NCBI RefSeq assembly: GCF_006829085.1
Contig: NZ_BJTC01000020.1
Location: 1 to 64,000 of the forward strand
Direction of reading: 5' to 3'
Length of the DNA stretch: 64,000 bases
Source of the DNA: Chryseobacterium sp. ON_d1
GTDB lineage: Bacteria; Bacteroidota; Bacteroidia; Flavobacteriales; Weeksellaceae
How positions within the stretch are numbered: position 1 is the stretch's first letter; every line of letters starts with the position of its first letter. Positions 16,780 through 24,137 of the stretch are shown in pieces. Made by a program: the position numbers and the translations under genes. A model generated the notes under the pieces. That model did no database searches. It worked only from the letters and a program-made list of their open reading frames with translations, and was not told the DNA's origin.

Positions 16780-18954
16780 TTATTTTTTTGTATACTCAAG
16801 AGTTAGAGTAAACGAGTTGATACGGGAATAGTCATAATCAGGGATGTTCAATAGTTCTATGATAGCCACTTCCCTTTCGATGGTGATGTAGGCTTTTGTT
16901 CGCCATTGGTTACCTGCAAATGCGGCTTTAAGATCATACCATTCTGTAAACATTTCGTTGGAGATAATAGTTTCAAGATCCGGGAATTCAGCCTTCAAAT
17001 CAATTTCACCCGTTCTTGGAATCTGATCCAGATACAAGGTCTTTTTGTAAACAGGCTTACCATTGATCCAGTTCCCGCCTGTTAGCTCTTCTTTGGTGCT
17101 GTAAGAGTGTTGCTTATCTGCATATTGCTTTTGGATATAATCATTCTTTTCAGCGTTATCTCCAAAATAAGTTTTAGAACTTAATCCTCTGGGATTTGTT
17201 GTTTCATGCTCTATAAGCACAGGTTCATCTATATTTGAGCTTGCAAAAATTCCTTTTACACCTCCTCCGGTTGTCTGTCTTAAAGCCGCACCTACATCAC
17301 TCAGCATTAAACGTGAGCCATGTCCATAAGCGAACACACCATTTTCTTTACTTACAGAGATACTGGAGGCATTTGTTCCATCTAAATTTCCGGAAGACAT
17401 CATGGCAGATTCAGGAAATAAACCGAAACTATTTTTTACACCGTTAAGTTCATTGGTTCTATAAATGATTCTCTCTTCTGGGTCTTCATCTGTAAATTGG
17501 ATATTACCTGTCACCAGAGCTCCGGTTCCCGTTCCTGTTAATGGAATGAAATCAGTGAAGTCTGATAAGTTCTTATATCCAAATACATTACCAGCATTAA
17601 GAACCGCAACTTTTGTATAGGTGTTGTCAGCCAAAGGTGTTCTTCTTGCAGAAACAACAGCATCAAAATCCAATGTTCTTGCAGTAAAGTCGCCACCAAT
17701 TAAAGGAGTAACAAAATCATGACGCCTTGCTACCGGATTTGATTCAATAACCAGTTTGTTGAATGTTGAACCTCCTAATGGTGCATTACAGCCGATGACA
17801 ACGTTGTTATCTCCCCAAACACCCATTGCATGAGTAGTAGACGCAGCATTGTATCCGATAAAAGTATTGGATCCCCATGCGCCTGAAGTTGTAACTTTTC
17901 CATGCATCTGACCGGCAAAAGCTCCGACAAATGTATTCTGAACTCCATGTGTGAGCCAGTATCCGGTGCCAATTCCTAGAGTGGTGTTGTACTTGCCGTC
18001 AATATTCTTAACACCTGCTTCGTCTCCGACATAAGTACATCCTATGGCAGTTGTGGAGTTTTTGCCTGCCTCAGTTCCAAGCATTAAGTTATAATTTCCA
18101 GTGGTTAAAAGTGAACCGCTGTTTACGCCAACAAGTGTATTCCAGTCTCCGGCTGTTAAACTGGCGCCTGAATAACCTCCTATGGCAATATTACTTAGGC
18201 CGGTTGTTAAGTTTGGAAGAGTATTATACCCAATTCCAATTCCATATGTACCGGTATGATCCGGATTCATATTTCCAAACCATAATGAATAAGTGGTAGG
18301 GTTGAAATTTAATTCTCCTGCTCTGCCTTCATTCGGTTGGAAAATAATAGGTTTAGTTGTTCCGTTACCTCTGTCGATAACATTTTGTAAATTATCATTC
18401 CCGCTAAAGGCTGGTTTATCAGAAAGATCATTATAGCTGCCTGTTACAGCCACCTTTTTGACCGTGACTTTTTCCTGTCCTTCCTGGGACAACGTTACAC
18501 TTCCATCAGAATTGACAGTCGGAATGATACTGAATTCCGAAAGGTTAATCTGAAAGACTGAACCATCATTCTGGATAATCGTAATAATATTTTGAGAGGC
18601 ATCATATGAGGCATTCTCTATACTGATGTCACGGGTTACCAAGTTGCTTAAATCTACGGATTTACTCTGCTGGACACCATTCTCTCCTGTATAAAATACG
18701 GTTAAGACATTTCCGTTCAATTGCGGCGCCTGAATAGATGTCTGAGTCTCAATTTTATCTTTCCAGAGCTGTGCATTTTGCGGACTTAGATTGGATGCCG
18801 TTACATCTGCTTTTTGAGTGAGGTCATAGTCTAGTTTATCTGCCGGAATTTTTTCATCCTTGTGCCAGTATGATTCTTGCCACTCCCAGAATTCTTCCTG
18901 AACTGGAATATCTCCGTTTTCGAAATATTTTTTTAATTCTTGCTTTGTTTTCAT
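16780..18954 (-). CDS. Shared N-module protein with fibre-like repeats
   Basis: A 724-residue protein. Residues 1-35 are the aromatic module (EEFWEWQESYWHKDEKIP). From about 235 to 390 it carries repeats of the form G-x-N-T-x-x-G-x-x-A/S-G (for example TTGNYNLMLGTEAGKNSTT), as in head domains of trimeric adhesins and phage tail fibres. The C-terminus is beta-rich with a final strand pair. No chaperone peptidase motif was recognised. A trimeric fibre that binds a surface is likely. The gene lies between the frameshifted LRR gene (11 bases upstream) and the giant gene (6 bases downstream). Confidence 0.7.
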   Translation of the reverse strand: MKTKQELKKYFENGDIPVQEEFWEWQESYWHKDEKIPADKLDYDLTQKADVTASNLSPQNAQLWKDKIETQTSIQAPQLNGNVLTVFYTGENGVQQSKSVDLSNLVTRDISIENASYDASQNIITIIQNDGSVFQINLSEFSIIPTVNSDGSVTLSQEGQEKVTVKKVAVTGSYNDLSDKPAFSGNDNLQNVIDRGNGTTKPIIFQPNEGRAGELNFNPTTYSLWFGNMNPDHTGTYGIGIGYNTLPNLTTGLSNIAIGGYSGASLTAGDWNTLVGVNSGSLLTTGNYNLMLGTEAGKNSTTAIGCTYVGDEAGVKNIDGKYNTTLGIGTGYWLTHGVQNTFVGAFAGQMHGKVTTSGAWGSNTFIGYNAASTTHAMGVWGDNNVVIGCNAPLGGSTFNKLVIESNPVARRHDFVTPLIGGDFTARTLDFDAVVSARRTPLADNTYTKVAVLNAGNVFGYKNLSDFTDFIPLTGTGTGALVTGNIQFTDEDPEERIIYRTNELNGVKNSFGLFPESAMMSSGNLDGTNASSISVSKENGVFAYGHGSRLMLSDVGAALRQTTGGGVKGIFASSNIDEPVLIEHETTNPRGLSSKTYFGDNAEKNDYIQKQYADKQHSYSTKEELTGGNWINGKPVYKKTLYLDQIPRTGEIDLKAEFPDLETIISNEMFTEWYDLKAAFAGNQWRTKAYITIEREVAIIELLNIPDYDYSRINSFTLTLEYTKK

Positions 18955-18965
18955 TTGTTTAAAGT

Positions 18966-19716
18966 TTAGTTGATAAGTTTTCCTCCAACAATTTCCACAG
19001 TACTGTCAAAAGAATAAGATGAATAAGTAGTCTCAGGTCCTAATGTTACTTTTGTAAGCCGGTTATCTCTGAATGCATTCATTTCAATATTCATAACACT
19101 GTCAGGAATAGTTACTGAGGTAAGTTGATTGTTGATAAAAGCATCGGATTTAATTTCTGTTACTCCATCAGGGATGATAACAAACTGAAGCTTATTAGAG
19201 GCAAATGTGCCTAGTTTGATATCCTTTATTCCTTTTGGAAGATGTACTTCTGTTAACTGATTTCCTGCGAATGCCTGAATGCCAATGTTGGTAACACTAT
19301 CCGGAATATTTAAAGAGATTAATCTGTTACCGAAAAAAGCCCAGCTTTGGATATCCGTTACACGGCCAGGGATTTCCAATGTAGTTAAGCCACTTCCTGA
19401 AAATGCGCTTTCCTGAATACTTAGTAAGGTGTCCGGAATTTGTAATTCCTAAGCCTCCGGCAAAGTTTTTTGGAATGCTTAGTGTTCCTGGTTTTATAAT
19501 TATTTTTCTTTTCATAAAGAACGCCAATGAAGCATTCTTTTCAGTATCCATTTCAGCATAGAGCAGGTTAAATGTGCCGTTTTCTAATCCTGAAACCTTC
19601 TGCATATCAATTTTTTCATCCTTGTGCCAGTATGATTCCTGCCACTCCCAGAATTCTTCCTGAACCGGAATATCTCCGTTTTCGAAATATTTTTTTAATT
19701 CTTGTTTTGTTTTCAT
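18966..19716 (-). pseudogene. Shared N-module LRR protein, broken by a 1-base frameshift
   Basis: The first frame (from 19716) gives the aromatic module and an LRR start ending near GGLGIT. The second frame (to 18966) continues with BspA-type leucine-rich repeats such as LTSVTIPDSVMNIEMNAF and ends at SFDSTVEIVGGKLIN. Removing one base from the TTT at 19439-19441 joins them as GITIPDTLLSIQESAF, which restores the repeat spacing exactly. The joined protein would be about 250 residues with six to seven LRR_5 repeats, a protein-binding surface. The shift may be a real mutation, phase variation or a sequencing error. Its N-module DNA is about 97% identical to that at 18850-18954. Confidence 0.75.
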
Positions 19717-19792
19717 AAAACGTTGTGTGATCTATTAATTAATGGTTATGTACTGCCTTGTAATAGAGCAGGTCTATTTCTATGCTGTATTT

Positions 19793-19921
19793 AAGACATA
19801 GTTCTGGCTGTCCAGCATTTTGTGAATGGTGAATTCAAAAGTGTTGAGAAAGTTTAATGAGACTGCTTTGCGCGTATTTAGAGATTATAAAAGGAATACC
19901 GGACAGCGTCAGAACTGAGTA
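19793..19921 (-). promoter_or_regulatory. Duplicated leader with decayed operator
   Basis: This part of the gap before the LRR gene repeats the M14-gene leader (19793-19861 against 6931-7000). Beyond it stands CGTCAGAACTGAGTA (19907-19921), which keeps the left half of the operator seen at 21528 but has lost the right half, and no TAnnTTTG follows at the correct distance. I read it as a former copy of the regulon promoter whose task has passed to promoter C further upstream. Confidence 0.5.
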
Positions 19922-19943
19922 TGGTTATTAGTTTTTTTAATAT

Positions 19944-20189
19944 TTAAAATGAATCTTCTCCGAGAATATCATTCTCAAAATCTTCTCTGAAGAAGCTTTC
20001 TATATCGTTGAGATAATTTTCGTAATCCATCTCAATATTTTCGATATCGCTCCATTCTATTGTATAGAGGCCCTGATCGAAGGGAAGATCTGGATGATGA
20101 TCTGGGGTTTCTACTTTTTGTATTGTAAAATGAGGATTATGTTTTGAACATATCTTGGGTTGTTCAGGATAGGTGAATCTCGAATTCAA
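19944..20189 (-). CDS. Possible 81-residue first gene of the toxin operon
   Basis: An open frame that begins with TTG 43 bases after the predicted start of transcription from promoter C. It encodes an acidic protein (IEWSDIENIEMDYENYLNDI near the end) with no motif I know. Its first codons lie in leader sequence shared with non-coding copies elsewhere, and no ATG is near the 5' end, so it may be a leader frame rather than a gene. The acidic second half is not explained by the leader repeat, which is why I list it. Confidence 0.35.
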   Translation of the reverse strand: MNSRFTYPEQPKICSKHNPHFTIQKVETPDHHPDLPFDQGLYTIEWSDIENIEMDYENYLNDIESFFREDFENDILGEDSF

Positions 20190-20238
20190 AGGTTTTTAAG
20201 ATTTTTTGGATTATTATTTTGTGTCTTTTTTGATACTC

Positions 20239-20272
20239 CAAAGATATTGGGCCAAAACGACAAAACTTGACG
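20239..20272 (-). promoter_or_regulatory. Operator-promoter module C (toxin operon)
   Basis: Minus strand: CGTCAAGTTTTGTCG, 11 bases, TATCTTTG. The operator is identical to copy B. It is the only recognisable promoter upstream of the contiguous genes from 20189 down to 9220, about 11 kb with very short gaps apart from 19717-19943. Confidence 0.8.
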
Positions 20273-20343
20273 TGTTTAAAAAATGTTTTATTTTTTTCGT
20301 ATAAGCTTTAAAGATTATATTACGTCTTTATAAGTTAAAAAGC

Positions 20344-21381
20344 TTATATTTTATTTTTGATGAGTTTTTGAACAATTTGGTTCAATGTTTCCCTGTTATC
20401 ATCGATATAACTTAATCCGGCCTGGATCAGATTTTCAATATTAGACCTTCTGACGTTGTCCATTGCCGGAGAAGCATTTTTCAGTGAAGGATTCAAGCGG
20501 TAATAATTTTTCTGGTTTCTGAGGCCTAAAGTCTGGAACATCTGTCCCAGCTGATAATCTACTGTTTCGGCATTCGCAGACATCAGAATGTCAACGATTG
20601 GGTTTACCCATCCAATTTTCCCTGCTTTTTCCAGTTTTTTAAAAGGATAAGGCCTGGCTTCAATTCCGGTTCCGATAGAGATAATGATCATATCATTTAC
20701 GCTCGGATAATTGGCTTTCTGATGATTTTTCAACACTTCAGCAAAAGGGATTTTCCTTGCCTCTGCATAAGCACAAAGGGCGGGATTATTAGCGAACATT
20801 CCGCCATCAATCAGGCTGAAAATCTGCCCGTACATTGATTTGATCTGAACGGGGCTGAAGTAGGTGGGAGCCGCTGAAGTGGCTCTGCAGATATCTTTTA
20901 CATAAAAGTTATCTGTGCTGAGGTTGGCTTTCCATGAGTTGAAAAGTTTTGCCCTTCTGTTTTCTATGTCATAACTTGTTATTAAACAGGGTTTTATTAA
21001 TTCTTTTAATTCTAGATTCCCAAAAAAGTCATTTAAATTCCTTTCAAGTGATTCCTGTGGAATTTTTTCATTCAATAATCCGAATGGATTGATCAGCCTT
21101 TCCCAAAAGGAAACCTGGAAGATATCGCCGCCCTTTTCCGCATACAATTCCAAACCTTTCTGAATAGAATATTTTGCTTTTCGGGTTTCATCAGGACATA
21201 GAATAATAGAAGCAATCAGACCTCCGGTACTGCTGCCAGCCACCAGGTCAAAATAATCCCCAAGCTTAGCGGTGGGTTTATCATAATGCTGTAGCTGTTC
21301 TTCTATGTAACGCAGAATAATACAGGTGATGATTCCTCTTATTCCGCCTCCGTCCAAAGAAAGAATGGTTGTCTTTTTCAT
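20344..21381 (-). CDS. Patatin-like phospholipase
   Basis: Hydrolyses acyl chains of membrane phospholipids. The Ser-Asp dyad and oxyanion hole are all present: DGGGIRG at residues 10-16, GSSTG with nucleophile S51, and IDGGMFANNP with D192. About 345 residues, cytoplasmic, no signal peptide, in the size range of CapV-type bacterial patatins. I start at the ATG giving MKKTTILSLDGGG; an ATG ten codons upstream is possible. It stands alone behind its own regulon promoter (21509-21542). Since no CD-NTase cyclase is near, a CBASS role is not supported; membrane breakage during toxin release is an alternative inferred from co-regulation with the endolysin-like gene. Confidence 0.88.
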   Translation of the reverse strand: MKKTTILSLDGGGIRGIITCIILRYIEEQLQHYDKPTAKLGDYFDLVAGSSTGGLIASIILCPDETRKAKYSIQKGLELYAEKGGDIFQVSFWERLINPFGLLNEKIPQESLERNLNDFFGNLELKELIKPCLITSYDIENRRAKLFNSWKANLSTDNFYVKDICRATSAAPTYFSPVQIKSMYGQIFSLIDGGMFANNPALCAYAEARKIPFAEVLKNHQKANYPSVNDMIIISIGTGIEARPYPFKKLEKAGKIGWVNPIVDILMSANAETVDYQLGQMFQTLGLRNQKNYYRLNPSLKNASPAMDNVRRSNIENLIQAGLSYIDDNRETLNQIVQKLIKNKI

Positions 21382-21424
21382 ATTATTTTTTTCATTTTTT
21401 AGAAGAAACATTGAGCAGCTTTAG

Positions 21425-21474
21425 ACAAGTAAAACCAATAGATTTCTGAAAAATGTCTATTGGTTTTAGCTTGT
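21425..21474 (-). promoter_or_regulatory. Stem-loop in the patatin 5' leader
   Basis: Within the roughly 120-base leader, AAAACCAATAGA pairs with TCTATTGGTTTT (12 perfect pairs, 13-base loop), and outside it ACAAG pairs with CTTGT after a one-base interruption. No T run follows on the minus strand, so it does not look like a simple terminator. It may control message stability or access to the start codon. Confidence 0.5.
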
Positions 21475-21508
21475 TTATGAGGATGCTCTTGGTGTTTTTC
21501 TTATAAAG

Positions 21509-21542
21509 CAAATATAGAAGGAGGAAGCGTCAGAACTTGTCG
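21509..21542 (-). promoter_or_regulatory. Operator-promoter module E (patatin gene)
   Basis: Minus strand: CGACAAGTTCTGACG, 11 bases, TATATTTG. The upstream flank reads TTATAATACG, shared with copy G. Transcription start is predicted near 21502. Confidence 0.8.
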
Positions 21543-21625
21543 TATTATAAATAATTTTAATTGGTTTTATTGGTTTAAATTGCGTTAAATCAGGTGGTTG
21601 TTCGTTTTGTTTCAATAAATAAGAA

Positions 21626-22126
21626 TTAAAAAATAACATACCCCTGCTTATCTCTGGGCATCTTTAAAAGAGTTCTCCAGCTGGTTTTTACAGCTTCTTT
21701 TTTAGAGGGAATATTCTTTTTTTCAAAATGGGGAAGATCTTTAAATGTCTTCCAGTTTCCACCCCAGTCCCAGCCATGACGGGCAAAAATTTTTACACAC
21801 TCGTACCAGTCTGCAACCTGATCATTATCCCAGTCTTTTACAGTATCCCAGCTTGCTGTTTTTCTGTCAATCATCAGGCAGATATCAACTGCAAGTCCGT
21901 AATTGTGAATACTTTGTCCTGCTTTGGCATTGGTCACCTTTTTTCCTGAAGTAATTCTTCCGATCGCATAAAGCTTTTCCTGCTCTTCAAAAGATCTTAA
22001 CCCCTGAGTGATTCGTACCCGGGCTCTTCCGGTAAGTGCTTCATCACATTCCTGGATAATCTGCTTTACTTCATCTCTTACCAACGGATGAAGTTTCTGA
22101 ATTCTTTCTAAGGTTACTTTGTCCAT
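21626..22126 (-). CDS. M15 peptidase, endolysin-like
   Basis: A 166-residue zinc peptidase of the VanY/L-alanyl-D-glutamate endopeptidase type used by phages such as T5 as endolysin. The zinc ligands are H74 and D81 in SIHNYGLAVDI and H133 in LPHFE; the upstream QGLRSFEEQEKLYAIGR is a family signature. There is no signal peptide, as in phage endolysins that need a holin or a broken membrane to reach peptidoglycan. The frame opens at a TTG at 22150, but the -7 box overlaps that codon, so the ATG giving MDKVTLERIQ is the start, with a 5' leader of only about 15 bases. No holin gene is visible. Confidence 0.88.
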   Translation of the reverse strand: MDKVTLERIQKLHPLVRDEVKQIIQECDEALTGRARVRITQGLRSFEEQEKLYAIGRITSGKKVTNAKAGQSIHNYGLAVDICLMIDRKTASWDTVKDWDNDQVADWYECVKIFARHGWDWGGNWKTFKDLPHFEKKNIPSKKEAVKTSWRTLLKMPRDKQGYVIF

Positions 22127-22147
22127 ATTTCTTATTTTGTTACAGGA

Positions 22148-22181
22148 CAAAAGTATAGCGCAGAAGCGTCGAAACTTGACG
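22148..22181 (-). promoter_or_regulatory. Operator-promoter module F (endolysin gene)
   Basis: Minus strand: CGTCAAGTTTCGACG, 11 bases, TACTTTTG. The outer flank AATAAAACA matches copies A and B. It fixes the start codon of the M15 gene at 22126. The rest of the 237-base gap up to the antiporter gene shows no other clear signal. Confidence 0.8.
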
Positions 22182-22363
22182 TGTTTTATTTGAATTTTAT
22201 ATTAAATTCTACGCTATTCAGTCTCAGGCAAAAACATTTATGCCAGCAGATGTATAGGATATAAATTAACCTGCATCATAAAAAAACAGGAAAAAAACAG
22301 CCTTTAAATTTTTAAAAATCAAATAGAAGTAGTAAATATGATGTTCAAAAAACACAATATCAA

Positions 22364-23947
22364 ATGCACACCATCCTACCTTTTTTATTGGCTATGATAG
22401 CAGCGATTGTGCTGCTGAACATGTGGGCAACAAAACTGAAAATTGCTTATCCCATTTTACTTGTTGTATTTGGGCTGCTTGTCAGCTTTGTACCGGGCTT
22501 GCCGGTTGTGAAGATCAATCCGGATCTCATCTTTTTTATTTTTCTGCCTCCTCTACTATTTGAAGCAGCATGGTCTATTTCCTTTAAAGAAATGAAAAGA
22601 TGGTGGCGGATTATCGGAAGCTTTGCTTTTCTGGTCGTCTTTTTTACAGCTTTGGCAGTTGCCGTTACAGCGAATTACTTTATTCCCGGATTTACGATTG
22701 CTCTTGGATTTCTTTTAGGAGGAATTGTATCTCCCCCTGATGCGGTAAGTACGGGAGCTATTATGAGGTTTGTAAAAGTTCCGTCTGCTACTTCTGCTAT
22801 TTTGGAAGGAGAAAGTCTGTTGAATGATGCCTCATCACTGATTATATTCCGTTTTGCGCTGATAGCGGTAGGAACCGGACAATTTGTATGGCAGGAAGCA
22901 TCTTTGGATTTTTTATGGATGATCACCGGAGGTGCAGGTATCGGACTGCTGCTGGCATGGATCTTTGTGCAGGCTCATAAACGGCTTCCTACAGAACCTT
23001 CATCAGATATTGCACTGACAATTATTGAGCCTTATCTGATGTACTGGGTGGCAGAACAGCTTCATTGTTCCGGGGTTTTAGCGGTAGTCTGCGGTGGGCT
23101 GTACATGTCCGGTAAAAGAATGATATTCCTCAACAGTACCAGCCGTATAAGAGGCTATAGTGTTTGGGAAAGTTTTGTTTTCATTCTGAATGGCATTGTA
23201 TTTTTAATTATCGGGCTGGAACTTCCTGAAATTGTCGGGGGACTCAGGTCTGAAGGTATTCCTTTGAGAATAGCCATTCAATATGGGATCTTGGTGACCG
23301 GTATTCTTATTGCTGCCAGAATAATAAGCTCCTATGCAGCAATGGTAGCTACAATTATTTTCCGTCCCAGTGTAGCACCCCGCGCATCTTCTGTAAAAAG
23401 ACGCCTGATGATGCCTCTTATACTTGGATGGACGGGAATGAGGGGGGTGGTTTCATTAGCTGCTGCCCTGGCTATTCCGGTAACCCTCGAAAACGGGCTT
23501 CCTTTTCCCAACAGGAATCTTATCCTCTTCATTACTTTTGTTGTGATTCTGCTTACATTACTTGTACAGGGACTTACACTTCCATATCTGATCACATATG
23601 GCCGCGTATTTGACGATTTTGCAGATGAAGAGAAGGACAGACAGTCTAGAGATGAAATAAAGCACAAGCTGAAACAGCATGTTTATCATTTCCTTAAAAA
23701 TAAGCATGAAAGTGAGCTGAACAGCCATGCCGGATTAGAAAGGATGCTGAAACACTGGGAAGAAAAGATACAGACCAATGAAACTGAATGGATAAATGAA
23801 AAAACAAAAGATATCTTTTTTGAAATGCTGGAAAGTCAGAGACAGTTTCTCGCAGAGCTCAACAAGGATGTTTCCGTGAATGAAGAAATCATCCGTCATC
23901 AGCTCTATCAAATTGACCTTGAGGAGGAACGTTTAAAGATGATTTGA
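22364..23947 (+). CDS. Na+/H+ antiporter, CPA1 (NhaP/NHE) family
   Basis: A 527-residue inner-membrane protein with about 12 hydrophobic segments over the first 410 residues and a charged cytoplasmic tail of about 110. The ion site of CPA1 exchangers is seen at LLGGIVSPPDAVS and ILEGESLLNDASSL, with the conserved Arg region at GWTGMRGVVSLAAALAIP. It exchanges Na+ (or K+) for protons in pH and salt balance. It is the only plus-strand gene within the regulon region, and the minus-strand promoter module G points into its 3' end. Confidence 0.92.
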   Translation: MHTILPFLLAMIAAIVLLNMWATKLKIAYPILLVVFGLLVSFVPGLPVVKINPDLIFFIFLPPLLFEAAWSISFKEMKRWWRIIGSFAFLVVFFTALAVAVTANYFIPGFTIALGFLLGGIVSPPDAVSTGAIMRFVKVPSATSAILEGESLLNDASSLIIFRFALIAVGTGQFVWQEASLDFLWMITGGAGIGLLLAWIFVQAHKRLPTEPSSDIALTIIEPYLMYWVAEQLHCSGVLAVVCGGLYMSGKRMIFLNSTSRIRGYSVWESFVFILNGIVFLIIGLELPEIVGGLRSEGIPLRIAIQYGILVTGILIAARIISSYAAMVATIIFRPSVAPRASSVKRRLMMPLILGWTGMRGVVSLAAALAIPVTLENGLPFPNRNLILFITFVVILLTLLVQGLTLPYLITYGRVFDDFADEEKDRQSRDEIKHKLKQHVYHFLKNKHESELNSHAGLERMLKHWEEKIQTNETEWINEKTKDIFFEMLESQRQFLAELNKDVSVNEEIIRHQLYQIDLEEERLKMI

Positions 23948-23982
23948 ACGCCGGTTCGCTTAAGCAAGAAAGTTTTTGAAAA

Positions 23983-24016
23983 CAAAATTAAAGCGCTAAT
24001 GCGACAGAACCTGTCG
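23983..24016 (-). promoter_or_regulatory. Operator-promoter module G (antisense to antiporter, upstream of umuC)
   Basis: Minus strand: CGACAGGTTCTGTCG (perfect arms), 11 bases, TAATTTTG. The orientation is the same as the other five copies, so transcription would run left into the 3' end of the plus-strand antiporter gene, where I see no minus-strand gene. On the plus strand the operator lies about 120 bases before umuC, but no TAnnTTTG stands at the module spacing on that side. It may act in both directions, make an antisense RNA, or be a leftover of rearrangement. Confidence 0.7.
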
Positions 24017-24104
24017 TATTATAAAAATTTATTCGTTTGTTTTTCAGTTTGTTAAATATGATGTTAATTATAGTCTAAAAGATAATTTTATTCTTAAAAA
24101 ACTA

Positions 24105-24112
24105 TAATTTTG
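24105..24112 (+). promoter_or_regulatory. -7 element of umuC
   Basis: TAATTTTG matches the Bacteroidetes -7 consensus and lies 25 bases before the umuC ATG. It is 88 bases past the operator of module G, too far for the standard module geometry. Confidence 0.6.
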
Positions 24113-24137
24113 TATCAATATTTATGATGCAATTGTC

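Noticed and set aside
20344..21381. CBASS defence system with a CapV-type patatin effector
   Set aside because: No CD-NTase, Cap2/Cap3 or other cyclase gene is adjacent; the small nucleotidyltransferase at 12239 is far too short to be a CD-NTase and lies in another operon.
4441..24016. Prophage or R-type tailocin remnant
   Set aside because: Fibre-like repeats and an endolysin-like peptidase suggest one, but I find no terminase, portal, capsid, sheath, tube, tape-measure, baseplate or integrase gene. An element elsewhere in the genome using these fibres remains possible.
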